Source: Azolla caroliniana
Taxonomy: Eukaryota > Polypodiophyta
Reading direction: 5' to 3'
Assembly: GCA_043228905.1 (NCBI GenBank)
Contig: JBHGNT010000020.1
Coordinates: 4,092,001 to 4,156,000, forward strand
Length of the DNA: 64,000 nt
Shown in pieces: positions 31,553 to 43,513 of this stretch; the stretch's first letter is position 1, and each line of letters starts with the position of its first letter. The translations under genes and the position numbers were made by a program. The notes below the pieces were generated by a model. The model had not been told where the DNA came from, did no database searches, and saw nothing but the letters and a program-made list of their open reading frames with translations.

Positions 31553-34500
31553 CTGTGTTTGTGTCTATGTCGTACTTTGATTTTATATAAAAAAAATTGT
31601 TTTGGTACTAACCGAATTGACCAAAGTCGATTTGATCACTGACCTGTCTACGGTTCATTACCATTTTCCGACCACCACCTTTGGTCGAGGGTATCTTAGG
31701 AGAAGATATCCGACCTCTGTTACAAGCGAGTAACACTCACTTTCACATGTATCATGTGAAATGTAATATTTTTGGTCTCATTGGTCATATTTGACCTCCG
31801 AAAACGATAATAGAATCTACCTCTCTCTCTCTCTCTCTCTTATTCCCATTCACTCTTGTTAGTTGAGAGATTAGGTTTAATCACCAATTGGCCTCTTTCA
31901 CCTGTGTTCCTAATTTCTATTCTATGAAGATGTGTTTAGTATTACTATATGTAGTCTTATGTTTTCATGTGTGTGTCTACTTACATTGAAGTTTGCTTAT
32001 GGTTTAAATAAACTTCTTAATTAGGTTTTTCTTAATGAGCAGAAAGTGAGGGTTCACAATATTAGTGTTGGCTAAAAGTGATTGTGAAAACACCAAACCA
32101 AGGTTAGCAATCTTGTGGAAGTGAAACACTCTAGAATTGGCAAGGATTATAAAGCAAAGACTATAGAGGTGAGAAGAGGGCGATAACAAGTTATAATATC
32201 TTAGAGGAAATTTCTCCGAAATCGTGAATCCATTACACAACATTAACCACATGGAAAAACAAATGGTCAATTTCACATGGATACATATAGGAATGCAAAT
32301 AAAACAAAGACTAGTTGAAGAAAGAAAAGGGAATGCCATAAGGAATTGGGAGTGGGAAGATATACAACAACGTTAACCACTAGTTGATCAATTAGTTAAA
32401 GTAAATGGTTATCAAATCATATGGGTTATATTGGCTAGAGTTTCCCTATAACTAAGAATTCCAAGAAATAGGAAGCCATGAGACAAAAACCGAGGAGATT
32501 AATTAAACTAGGCAACATGCATGATAAGAATAGCAAATGTTAAATTAAGAAAAATGGGAAAACACTCAAGGTATTTTAAGAGCGTGGCTAAGACAAAATT
32601 AGGGCCTTTTCTGCATTAAATTTTAATGTGGTTGCCTTTGAGGCTATGTATAAAAGGGGAGGTTCTTCTTCTTCTTGATCATCTTCTTTTTCTATAATTG
32701 GGTTCAACTTTGGCAATAATTGAATGGAATGCAAAAAAGATGCATGTATGCCAATGCCTACATCCTCAAGATCAAAAGTATTTTACAAATGATTTGCTTG
32801 GTTGACTTGTAATTGACATGCCGGTCGATAATGAAGAGATGGTACAAATACGTCTCGACAGGCTATTCCAACATTTCTCCGCACTCCACAACTGAAGAGA
32901 TGGTACAATATATCTTTACAATCTATCCCAACATTTTGCATCACTCAGAACAAAAATGCCATCATCGCAAGAGAGACCTTACTCAAGTTCTCCAAAGTTC
33001 AATCAATTGTTGTCATTGAAGAGACCTATTGCATGAATGACAAGCAATATGGCATTGAAAGCTAAATGCTCTACACCCACTTCAACAACCGAAGAAGATC
33101 AATTGACTTAAAATAAAAACTAGTAGATGGAAGGAGGCTACAATTGGGTGTAGGTGATGCCACGAATGTGGAAGGGAACTCAATTGAAAGGAACATTATA
33201 TTAACAAATATACTATACAAGACAACATTTGAAGTAGATACCATAATGAAGCTTTTGTGTTGTTTGGGTCATTGCACCATGTCATGCAATTCAAGAACCA
33301 TAAGTGTTAAGGATTTTTACCCATGAAGCTTCATGTGTAGCTCAAACATATTAGAGGACAAGCCACCTACAAAGTCAAAAGAACAAAGTAGAAGATGGCC
33401 ATCAATAATGTGGTTCCCCATGTACCTAAGCTTAAAATAGTATAGAGGGGAGGCAAATGAGTTCAAACTAGAGGGATCACATTAGAGAAAGGTGGAGAAC
33501 TTGGAGACAAAAGACATCCAAGATGACATGAGTGATATTGACATCTCTTTTGGACTAGTGTTATTGTTGATTATGCGGTTCATCATACATTTGATCAAGT
33601 GGTTGCTTTTTTTGGACACCTAAATTACTTAGTACATCAAGTAGTCAATTCCAATGTTCACATGAAGTCGATCTTGAACTATAACAATGACATCAATGCA
33701 TTGCCCTTATATGTATGTGTATATCTATATGTATGCATGTATGCATGCATGTTTATCAAGTTCTTACTTGCATCGTGACATGATGCATATGAGAAGAATA
33801 GAAAACCTATGTATTGCTAACATTGTAATGTATAGAAGAGTAGATACCATTTTGAATCTCGTTCCTTTTTCGATCATTTTAGTTGGAAACAAAAACGTGT
33901 GGACTCATTTTTGTGTATTTTGTTTCTTATAAGAAATTGTAGGTATGTGTGAGTGTACCCACAAGAAGCTCGATCAACATTGAGAGGAGGAGAGTGGCTC
34001 ATTCATTGTCCAACTCTCCATAGCATGTATGCATATTATGTATTCTCATTCATGTGGTTCTTCCATATGCATCCAGCCATATATGTATTATGTATATATG
34101 TACACACACACAATTGGATTGCCATCACTATCACCACAACATAAAAGAATAAGAAAGCAATGGAGGAAAGCTTCAGCTTTTGATTAGTTATAATTCTTCT
34201 TCTTCTTCCATTAAAAATGGACAAACCAACCAACCGACTCTCCTCTCCACTGCACTGCCGAATTTGTTGACTTGACTCTCCTTCTCTCTCTCTCTCTCTC
34301 TCTCTCTGTCTGTGTGAATGTGTGGGGAAGTGAATTGGTTGAATAAAGTGATGGATGATGGATGTGGATGGATGGATCATAGCGTCTCTTTCTGCAGAGG
34401 AGACAGAGGAAGTGAAACGCAGAGGAAAGCAAAAAAGCACCAAGAATACGTATGTACATACATAATATACATATATGTATGTATCAGTCAGTATGTATAT

Positions 34501-34959
34501 GTGTAATGACAAAAGCCAATGCATAAGATATTACATATGTATCAGTGTATGTATACAGTATGAACACTTGTGCCTTTCCTCTTTTCCGGAACAGAAGTCT
34601 CAGAAGAAGAAGAAGAAGAAGAGGGCCAGCGTTGAAATGTCTTCCTCCTCCCTCCTTCCACATGCTTTGTATCCAAAAAGTCTAACTGATCTTTCAAGAT
34701 CTATCCATGGAAGAAGGAAGAAGCTCCTCAGTTTTCTCCTCCACCTCAATCTCCCCTGTCTGCTTCTTTGCTGTATGTATATGTATATGTATGTGTATGT
34801 TTTATTATGTATAGATTCACACAGAGTCACATGTATGTAGAGCTATCTCTGTAAGGCTCCCCTTCCCCCACTCGCCCATCCCCTTTGTTTCTACTGTATG
34901 CATACATACATACACCATATCTGACCTCTTCTGTCTATTTCATATCATACATGTCTAAG
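31553..34959. other. Intergenic DNA upstream of the receptor kinase
   Basis: No gene or LTR element is recognised. It carries CT tracts (about 31822..31842 and 34280..34306) and several ATGT/ATGC repeats (about 33709..33752, 34440..34500, 34770..34820, 34898..34915). The final part is likely promoter sequence for the gene at 35041, though no TATA box can be chosen with confidence. Confidence 0.5.
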
Positions 34960-34965
34960 CCCCCC

Positions 34966-35023
34966 TTCTTCTTCTTCTTCTTCTTCAATCATCATCATCA
35001 TCATCTTCATCATCTTCATCATC
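34966..35023 (+). promoter_or_regulatory. Pyrimidine-rich tract, probable 5' UTR of the receptor kinase
   Basis: Runs of CTT followed by ATC repeats end 18 bp before the start codon. Such CT-rich runs are common in plant 5' UTRs. The transcript start is not determined. Confidence 0.4.
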
Positions 35024-35040
35024 CAGAAGTTTAAGCATAT

Positions 35041-38000
35041 ATGGCTAGACCCATCATCGTCAAGACTCTCTACTTGCTTCTATTCTCCCTTCTCCTGGGA
35101 GCAGCAGATTCTTGCACCGACCAAGACCGAGAAGCTCTTCTCGCCTTCACACATTCTGTGAACTGGGCATCCATCATCGGCTGGGCACCCAACAGTGGAA
35201 GCTGCTGTAATTGGGAAGGAGTGATTTGTGATAATTCCTCACGAATTCGGAACATTTCTCTGTCCGGCAAAGGCCTCTCTGGCAACTTATCATCAGGATT
35301 GGCCAACATAGCATCCCTTGAGGTAATCAATGTCTCGCATAATCAATTATATGGGCCTCTCCCACAAGACCTTTCAACACTCCCATCCCTCCGCACGCTT
35401 GACATCAGTATCAACAACTTCTCAGGTGAGCTCTCTCCTGTGTTAGTAGGTTTCCCCTCTTTGCAACTTCTCAACCTCTCTAGCAATGGCTTCAAAGGTA
35501 GCTTGCCTTCCTCGTCTTTAAGGAATTTGACCCTATTGAATCGATTCCTGGCCAGCAACAATGATTTAAGTGGAGATTTGCCACTCACCCTATGCCAATC
35601 TTCCCCCCTCCTTCAAGAAATGGATCTGTCCTCGAACAGCTTCTCGGGAGAAATCTCTAATGATCTCGGACATTGTGGCTCTCTCCAAATATTAGATCTT
35701 AGTGATAACAACTTGGTGGGTAATCTACCCCAAGGTCTTTACAACCTAACCTCATTAACTATGCTTCGCCTCGCTAGGAACAATTTCACTGGCGGACTAG
35801 ATGATGCCATAGGCAAGCTAACCAGTCTCTCCCATTTGATGTTGGGCTCCAACAACTTCATGGGGCAACTTCCCTCCAACCTCTCCTCATGTACAAACCT
35901 CAAGGTATTCACTGCGAATGCGAACAAATTCAATGGCTCCCTAGATGTCGTCCGATTCGATCAATTCCTGATGTTAGAGAATCTTGATCTCAATAGCAAC
36001 GCTTTTGTCGGGTCGATCCCACCCTCGTTAACCAAGTGCGTGGCGCTCAAGAGCATAAACTTTGCGAAAAACAAGCTTTCGGGGACGATTCCATCGTCTT
36101 TGTATCAATTGAAGAACCTAACCACATTCTTGCTATCAAGCAACAACCTCAATGGGAGCATAAGCTTGCTCGATGGCAGTGAACAACTTGTGAGTGTGAT
36201 CTTATCCAAGAATGTGTTCAACGAGAAACTACCAGATAGGATGCAAGGGTTAACTAATCTACAGGTGTTCGCCGTCGGAAACATCCGTGTCTCTGGCTCC
36301 ATCCCGGAGTGGTTGAGGAATTGCACAAAGCTACAAGTGCTTGACCTCTCGTGGAACAACCTAACCGGACCTATCCCGTCATGGATAGGGTCCTTTCCAC
36401 ATCTTTTCTATTTGGATTTATCCAACAACTCTTTGTCGGGAAGTATTCCGCCCGAGCTTTTCTCATTGCCGACGCTGATGCATTTAGATACCAACCTCAC
36501 TGGATTGCAATCGGTGGTTAGCAACCTCGCCATAAAACAAAAGGTCGATGTCCCAGAGCTACAATACACACAAGTTTCAGCTTTTCCACCGTCTATTTAC
36601 CTCTCCCACAATCGCCTCCAAGGGTCTATACCTTCACAAGTGGGTGCTTTTATTCTGATTCTAGACATGGATTTGAGTTTCAACAATTTGTCGGGAAACA
36701 TCCCGGAGACAATCGCCAATATGACAGACCTAGAAAGCCTTGATTTATCATACAACTCTCTCACAGGCAGGATACCTTCATCATTGACTAAGCTCACCTT
36801 CCTTTCTTATTTCAATGTTTCGTATAATCAACTGGAGGGTCAGATACCCGTGGGCAACCAATTCTTGACGTTTTCTAACAAAAGCTATGAGGGGAACCCG
36901 GGTTTATGTGGTGCCCCTTTATCTTCCCCATGTGGGAATGGTAATGCCCCTGGATCCGGATCTGATTCCAACTCGTCAAAGAAGAGAAAAAGCTTGATTC
37001 TAAGGGTTGCTATCATCGTCCCTATTTGCACAATTAGTTTTGTTGCATTGCTTTTCGGTTTGTTCACTTGGAAACTAAACAGACGAAATGTCGTGTACCA
37101 AGGGAGCGACAGTTTCCATGGCTCTGAAAGCCCACAATCCCTCACCGAGGCCCTCAATTCCACGGTTGTCATGTTCCATACTATCCATGGAAATCTCACC
37201 ATGGCTGACCTTTTCAAAGCGACAAACGACTTCGATTCGGCCAATATAGTGGGATGTGGTGGGTTTGGTCTGGTATATCGAGCTGACTTGGATGATGGTT
37301 CGAAGCTAGCAATCAAGAAGCTCACGGGAGATTGTGGGCAAATGGAGAGAGAATTCCGGGCCGAAGTGGAGACACTTTCCAAAGCGCAACATGAGAACCT
37401 AGTTCCTTTACAAGGGTATGTTCGATTTGGGAATGACAAGCTACTACTCTATTCCTACATGGAGAATGGAAGCCTAGACTATTGGTTACACGAGAAGGTA
37501 GATGGGGGAACCTGCTTAGATTGGCCTACCAGGCTCAAGATTGCTCGAGGGTCCGCGCACGGCTTAGCGTATCTTCATCAAGTGTGCAATCCTCACATCG
37601 TACACCGAGATATTAAATCAAGCAACATCTTGCTAGATGAGAAGTTTCGAGCACATTTAGCCGATTTTGGGCTAGCAAGGTTAATGATGGGAACGGATAC
37701 GCACGTGACCACGGAAGTGGTGGGTACATTGGGTTATATACCACCCGAGTATAGTCATGCGATCAACGCAACGCTAAAAGGCGACGTGTATAGCTTTGGG
37801 GTGGTCCTGCTCGAGCTCCTCACGGGGAGGAGACCCGTCGACGTGTGTAAAGGAAGAGGGGCGGGTGATCTCGTGTCTTGGGTGATTAACCTACGGACCA
37901 TGGGTCGATCCAAGGAAGTTTTTGACACTGTGCTTCTTTCTCAAAGCGAGGAATATGAAGGGCAAATGATTCAAGTCCTGGATGCGGCATGTCCTTGCTT

Positions 38001-38085
38001 GAACACCGAGCCTTCGAAGAGACCAGCGATTTCCAAGGTAGTGAGTTTGTTGGATAAGATTGGCCAAGAACAGATCTCAAAGTAA
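35041..38085 (+). CDS. PSKR-like LRR receptor kinase (phytosulfokine receptor family, LRR-X)
   Basis: A single 1014-codon frame without introns, the usual size of PSKR proteins. A signal peptide covers about residues 1..24. A Cys-pair cap (SCCNW, 54..58) leads into about 21 leucine-rich repeats (67..612), broken by an island near 484..516 ending LQYTQVSAFPP. A transmembrane helix follows at about 653..676. The kinase domain starts near 736: Gly loop GCGGFG (738..743), Lys759, HRD at 855..857, DFG at 875..877, PPE at 901..903. All catalytic residues are present, so it is an RD kinase. Family members sit in the plasma membrane, bind sulfated peptides and work with SERK co-receptors. Kinase motifs such as GDCGQMEREF and WLHEKVDG favour PSKR over PSY1R; assignment to PSKR1 or PSKR2 is open. 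This is the only clearly intact host gene here. Confidence 0.95.
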   Translation: MARPIIVKTLYLLLFSLLLGAADSCTDQDREALLAFTHSVNWASIIGWAPNSGSCCNWEGVICDNSSRIRNISLSGKGLSGNLSSGLANIASLEVINVSHNQLYGPLPQDLSTLPSLRTLDISINNFSGELSPVLVGFPSLQLLNLSSNGFKGSLPSSSLRNLTLLNRFLASNNDLSGDLPLTLCQSSPLLQEMDLSSNSFSGEISNDLGHCGSLQILDLSDNNLVGNLPQGLYNLTSLTMLRLARNNFTGGLDDAIGKLTSLSHLMLGSNNFMGQLPSNLSSCTNLKVFTANANKFNGSLDVVRFDQFLMLENLDLNSNAFVGSIPPSLTKCVALKSINFAKNKLSGTIPSSLYQLKNLTTFLLSSNNLNGSISLLDGSEQLVSVILSKNVFNEKLPDRMQGLTNLQVFAVGNIRVSGSIPEWLRNCTKLQVLDLSWNNLTGPIPSWIGSFPHLFYLDLSNNSLSGSIPPELFSLPTLMHLDTNLTGLQSVVSNLAIKQKVDVPELQYTQVSAFPPSIYLSHNRLQGSIPSQVGAFILILDMDLSFNNLSGNIPETIANMTDLESLDLSYNSLTGRIPSSLTKLTFLSYFNVSYNQLEGQIPVGNQFLTFSNKSYEGNPGLCGAPLSSPCGNGNAPGSGSDSNSSKKRKSLILRVAIIVPICTISFVALLFGLFTWKLNRRNVVYQGSDSFHGSESPQSLTEALNSTVVMFHTIHGNLTMADLFKATNDFDSANIVGCGGFGLVYRADLDDGSKLAIKKLTGDCGQMEREFRAEVETLSKAQHENLVPLQGYVRFGNDKLLLYSYMENGSLDYWLHEKVDGGTCLDWPTRLKIARGSAHGLAYLHQVCNPHIVHRDIKSSNILLDEKFRAHLADFGLARLMMGTDTHVTTEVVGTLGYIPPEYSHAINATLKGDVYSFGVVLLELLTGRRPVDVCKGRGAGDLVSWVINLRTMGRSKEVFDTVLLSQSEEYEGQMIQVLDAACPCLNTEPSKRPAISKVVSLLDKIGQEQISK

Positions 38086-39864
38086 GTGTTCTTGACCATG
38101 GAATAACATGAAGGATTCTTGAGGTGGGACAAACATGAGGCATCCAAATTTGAAGGTAATCTTTTTGTTATGGCCTTAAATCCGTGTTGTGATTTGTGTG
38201 TGTAATATCTATATACTTGAAAACCTCACTTGATGTAATATATACTCCTCTCCCCCGTAAAAGAACTAATGTCTCATATATATATATATATTTATATATA
38301 TGTATGTATGTCATGTATGACAAAGAGATATTTAGTGGGGAGTGGATTTCTACCCACAGTGTTGGGGATTTTCTTTTTACCAAATCAATGAAATGCTTTT
38401 TTATGTTAAATGAAGCGTTGGTTGTAAGGTCCACAATGAATTTTTACCTCCACATTTGCTCATCCAAACCACTTTCGATGTGCAATCAAATTCTTTTTCT
38501 CTTCCTTTATATATACTATATATAAACATAAATCGTTTAGTGTTTTATGTTTTTCTTTTTGTTTTGTACTAAAGAATGAATGATAATTTGAGTCGTTGAC
38601 AATACCCCCTTATTCTTATTCTTTTAGCACTAAATTTTAATACTACATTGTGCTCATCACTAACCCATGTTATGTGGCTTCAATGCACTTGAAAAAAGTC
38701 AACATGTATGATGTGTCAAGTATAAAGTTACGATTCACAAACAATATGATCGTGCGAGTAGACCAATATTACAGATATTATGACGCCAATTGACATAAAT
38801 CCTGGAAATAATGATTCTAGCTAATATAAACCAAGAATATAGTCATGAAAAGTGACATAGAAAGCAATCCATTGTAACCTGAGGTTACGTTAGTATCTTG
38901 AGAACCGCTAGTATATCTAGAAAGTAGTAGCCTTGTGATTCAATAAATGGGTATGAACAAGACACTTTAGCCTCGGTTATATGCCATACAAACCCCAACC
39001 ATCAATTGCTACACATGAATGAGTAAACTGATTGGGATGGAATTCCCTTGTTACACCAAAATAGAACACCCATTCAAATGATCGTCTCAGTTGCCACAAG
39101 AGAGAGGTTGTCGAAGTTCTAACCTACAATTATGCTCAGTGAATCTTGTAAATATAATTATTGGCTAGTTTTGGTAGATTAATCTTTGACGATATAATTG
39201 AACGTTCATCCTTCATGCATGTGTGCCGCCATATGCTATGATCCATAGTAGATCCCTTTCTCCAAGCTGAGAATAGCCCATTATTTATTCATGGGATGAC
39301 TATTCCATTGTGAAATAAAGAATTGGATGAATTGATGGATGATAGCAACGAGAAACGTAATTATTACACACCACAATGTGTTCTCTTGTTCAAAATTTTG
39401 AATCTTGCCTCAAATATTTTGGATAAACATAATCAATTATATCGATGATGAATACAATGTTGGCTAAAGCATATTATGGTGGTGATATGATTGCATTAGA
39501 CATGTTGAGATGCTCATTGCTCACATTGAATTTGGATCCACTCACTAGCCATATTGGACAACATTTGCCCCATTTCCACAAGGTGCTACAATGAAGACGA
39601 TTTCGCTATAAATTTTTTGTATCATTACAACCATCAATGCTCCACGAGTACTTGAGTACTTGAACACAATGAAAAACTCTTCCAAGCACTAGCAAGACAA
39701 GAAATGGTTGTTGGTCACCCATTAGGCGACTTTTGCAAACCGAGTCCTGTTTTTATAACAAGCTCTATAAAATCGAACCAGAGACAACATAGAAATCGAA
39801 CTGATTTAGCTCTTCATTTAACTCTTAAATATATTTATGTATCCTACGTGTGGCAATTGGATAT
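38086..39864. other. Intergenic DNA downstream of the receptor kinase
   Basis: AT-rich, with a TA/GTAT microsatellite at about 38275..38310. The start is presumably the gene's 3' UTR. No other gene, RNA or mobile element is recognised. Confidence 0.5.
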
Positions 39865-40085
39865 GAGCCACTCGTAGAATTACAAACATATTTTAGCTCA
39901 ACCCAATGAAGAGCCCAAGTTGGTGGTAAAAACATTGAATATGCCAAGAGTGCGAGTGGAATCAAGAGAAGAAGAGCCACTCATAGAATCTACAAACATA
40001 TTTTAGCTCAACCCAATGAAGAGCCCAAGTTGGTGGTAAAAACATTGAATATGCCAAGAGTGCGAGTGGAATCAAGAGAAGAAGA
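39865..40085. repeat. Tandem duplication, about 110-bp unit, two copies
   Basis: The unit beginning GAGCCACTC at 39865 is repeated from 39974 with only a couple of differences, including one inserted base. It is a recent local duplication with no coding meaning seen. Confidence 0.85.
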
Positions 40086-40147
40086 GTCGATACGCAACAG
40101 TCTGTTGATCAATCACAGAAGTTAAAAAAACACCGACTGTTGACACC

Positions 40148-41764
40148 ATGGAGCAGGACGCGGAGAAGGGGAAAATGTCGACAATGTCCCCCCCGAACGA
40201 GGTCCTTGGCTTGCCCGAAATTCCACCAGCGGCACATGAGTTCGCGGCCCTATTACAGTTCAGGACATCATACGAGCTGGTGGATTGACTCGCTAAAAGA
40301 GTACAGTACGCGTTCGCGTTCGACTTACTGAACCAGGAGCATAAGGATCGGGAGATGATCCACAAGGCCATGCTCGAAAAGGAAAAAGAACTGCAAAGAA
40401 TCGGCCGACAACGTGATGCGAAAAATAAAGGCACGACGATTCAAATGCCTACCCTTCACATGGCCCTTGTCGAAGTGCATAAGGAGTTCGCCAGAACTAA
40501 TAGAGCAGCGAAAGACATGGCCGAAGCATGCAAAAGGGCGATAACGGCAGCCGACCACATGCATACAGAGTGGTCGGCATTAAAAAAGAGTAATGGCAAA
40601 TTGTCGGATCGACTCTGACAGATGGAAGAGAAAATGAAAGAAGCCGACGACCATATGCAAAATTGTGATTTTGCTGGTATCCCACACGTACATGATAAAC
40701 AATTATGGGATCAACTCCATGCAATGGAGAAGCAGGTCAACTGGGCAAACCGAAGAGCGGAAGAAGCCGAGGCAACGGTCAAGAAGATGGAAGATTGTAT
40801 GTAGTTAGCAAAGACCAAACTAGGGGCTTTGTTGGATGCCAAAGACAAAACAATAAGCGCCGCCATGGAACAACAATTAGAACAACAGATGGAGGAGGAG
40901 GAGGAGAAGGTAGAAGAGCTAGAGGTATTGTATATTCATATGCAGGAGAAACATTATGCCGACCAAATGGATCAGCTAGTGCTTGAGAAGTCTGGGAAAT
41001 GCATACGAAGTATGTGCAACATAAGGCGCAACTTGACCTGGAGAAAAACGAACTAACCAAGAAGTACAACAAGATCGAGGCCAAGTATGGGCAAAAGCGG
41101 CTAGCATTATTAGTGGCGGAAGCAAAGCTCCAGTTCGATCAAGGTTCAACAGAAGTCTAATTGGCCGAAATGAGGAAGGAAGTGACCACGATGTAGTACA
41201 AAGTAGGCATGGGAGAAGAGAAAGTACGCCCGATTTTATCGGTGGTAATCGAATCCCGGGACAAAGGTTGGAAGACATGGTCGGCACAGGCTACCGAATT
41301 ACAGTTATTGAGGACGACCATGACAACCGGAAGAAGTAGGGTGGGTCAGGGTTTCTTAAAGATGGATGAAGCTGCAATCACCGGAGTCCAAGAAGAGATC
41401 GCTAGAGACCTATATGAGCTATCCACAAGCCACAGGGAGGAGATCGTTAAGCTCATGGAGAACTATGACGGCCATCACATGGCCACTGCCTTGTAGCTGG
41501 ATGCCTATGAGCGACAACGTCGGAGACAGACAGGCGAATTGGGGGCATCCGAGGACGAGGACGAGGACCCACCTTCTGACGAATTTGGCCACACCGTACT
41601 AGTGAGTGGCGATGAAAGAAACACCGAGCAGGAGGAGGCGGAAGCAGAATCAACACGAAGGCCGGAAGAGGAGCACCATACAACCGACGCCAAAAAAGAA
41701 CTGACATTGTTTGACATCCTAAACAAAGAGGTAGGTGACGATGATGGAATTAGGTGCCGACATT
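40148..41764 (+). pseudogene. Long coiled-coil protein remnant, unidentified
   Basis: One frame runs from the ATG at 40148 (MEQDAEKGKM) to about 41050, broken only by stops at about 40286, 40616 and 40802. It then shifts by one and continues to 41764. About 540 codons are covered. The content is strongly coiled-coil: MLEKEKELQRIGRQRD, EEKMKEADDHMQ, RRAEEAEATVKKMED, an EEEEEKVEELE run, then an acidic tail (SEDEDEDPPSDEF). Two of the stops are TGA where CGA could have been, and one is TAG. I do not recognise a host gene. Coiled-coil ORFs also occur in some plant retroelements, but nothing here ties it to one. Confidence 0.6.
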
Positions 41765-41989
41765 GATGAAGTCCAAGACCAGAAGTAAAGGACGGGGTTT
41801 GGCCATGCCAGGCACTGTCCCACGAGTGTGCCAAGTGTTAGCCGGTGAACTACCTAGAGTTGAATGGTCGGAGTTGGACAAGTGTGAAAGAGGGTCGGAG
41901 TCGGAGTCGGTAATAATAGGAGTCAGCAATATGAACAGGAGTCGGAAAGGTAGAAGGACAAAGATAAAATCAGAATATGAAAAGGACGG

Positions 41990-42409
41990 AAATTAATATT
42001 TTGCTAAGTGTAAAATATATTAAGTTACTTAGAATAGATTTGTTGTAATTCTTGCCAAAGAACACAAGTGTAATCTTGGAAAAGAGACTCTCGGATTACC
42101 TATAAAAAGGGACCAAGAGCATTGTAACATCATTGTTCTATTTTGACTAATATAAGTTTAGTAGTTAGTGTATCTCTTGTGTCGACTACATTGTGTCATA
42201 TCTTCTAATTGTTTCTGTGTTGAACATTTGAATACAATCTCTACTACATAATTCTATTACAACAAATAGTCGATCATCGGCACATGTTAACCATAATTGT
42301 TATTCTCGGTTTATCAATATTTGAGCATAGGACTAGTGTCGACCAATCTAATCCCCTACCATAATCTGCTTGACCGAAAGTTTGGAGTCGACGTTTGACC
42401 TATTGTGTC
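41990..42409 (+). repeat. LTR-like sequence with TATA box
   Basis: A TATA box (TATAAAAAGG, 42101..42110) is followed by TTCTATTTTGACTAATATAAG, which resembles the corresponding stretch of the Copia-2 LTR. A GTTGGAGTC sequence follows at about 42410, similar in place to GTTTGAGTC after the Gypsy-1 5' LTR, and the gag of Gypsy-2 starts 50 bp on. It is probably the 5' LTR of Gypsy-2. Exact ends and a second copy were not found. Confidence 0.45.
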
Positions 42410-42461
42410 TGTTGGAGTCTATCAGCAAATCCAGAAAATCTAGCAAATCTCTCTCGTAACT

Positions 42462-43500
42462 ATGGAGTCCGTAAGCAAGCAAGAATATATGCGCGTTCTC
42501 TCCGAACTCGATATGTTAACAACCAAATTCGTGGCCCTAGAGCAAGAAAGTCAAAGATTGCTAGGCGGCCTACAACAAGTAAGTGCTGAGAAGGTACAAC
42601 AATTTGAAGAGTTATCTCAACGAGTGCATCAATTGGAGGCTACTCTATTGCAAAGACAAGCGGTGAAAATTCAAACTTCACCGAAAGAACCAAAGATTAG
42701 TCTACCGACCAAGTTTGATGGTAGAAGGTCTCAATTTCGTGGAGTTTTAAATCAAGTACAACTTGTGATTAAATTGCATCCTAGCCGTTACCCAACTGAT
42801 GTTGCTCGTGTGGGACTAGTTGGTACCTTGTTAACGGGTAGCACATTAGTGTAGTTTGCACCACTCCTAGAGAAGCACTAAACATTATTAGAAGATTTTG
42901 AAGGGTTTATTAACGAGTTCCAAGCCAACTTTGGAGACACCGATAGTATGAGGACCGCAATAAACAAAATTCGGGGATTACGGAAGGAGATCGTCCTGCT
43001 TCCGCTTATACTGCAGATTTTTGCCTTCTAGGATGTGATATTCCATGGGACGAGGCGGCGTTAATGGACCAATTTCGTTTAAGTTCTGCGCAATGATGTC
43101 AAGGATTTACTTCTTACCTTCCATGATGATCCAAAATCTCTTACTGAAGCAGTAAGTCGGGCCGTGCGATGTGACAATTGCTTATTTGAGCGGCATTCTG
43201 AGCGCCAACAAATGTTACGCTTCTGACCAACAGAAACATATGATTTGGCGGTCGCAACTCCACCCCAAGTATCAAAGTCGAGTTTGATGGAAGGCTCTAC
43301 TCCAATGGAAATTGAGACAACACGACGTCGAGGACCATTATCCGATGCTGAAAAGCAACGACGACGAGCGAATCGTCTATGCCTTTATTGTGGTGGTCCA
43401 TGGCATATTGTTGTGAATTGTCCACTGTCATAAATCACGACAACAAGTTAACCAAGTAAGTGCTCATGACAATCCCATCTCAATTTCTTCCCCACCTTTT
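42462..43500 (+). pseudogene. Gypsy-2 gag remnant
   Basis: It starts MESVSKQEYM at 42462. The sequence parallels Gypsy-1 gag: PKEPKISLPTKFDG, FRGVLNQVQLVIK, and a knuckle CLYCGGPWHIVVNC near 43380. A TAG at about 42852 stands where Gypsy-1 has Trp. A frameshift follows near 42980. The element is cut off at about 43500 by the LTR of Copia-7, and no pol is present. Confidence 0.85.
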
Positions 43501-43513
43501 GTGAATGTAAATT

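Noticed and set aside
32004-32339. 111-codon minus-strand frame as a possible small membrane protein gene
   Set aside because: AT-rich hydrophobic chance frame with no signal of selection, start context or family resemblance.
34036-34840. Several open frames on both strands upstream of the receptor kinase
   Set aside because: They consist of microsatellite translations (Ser-Leu, Arg-Glu and Tyr-Ile runs) with no domain.
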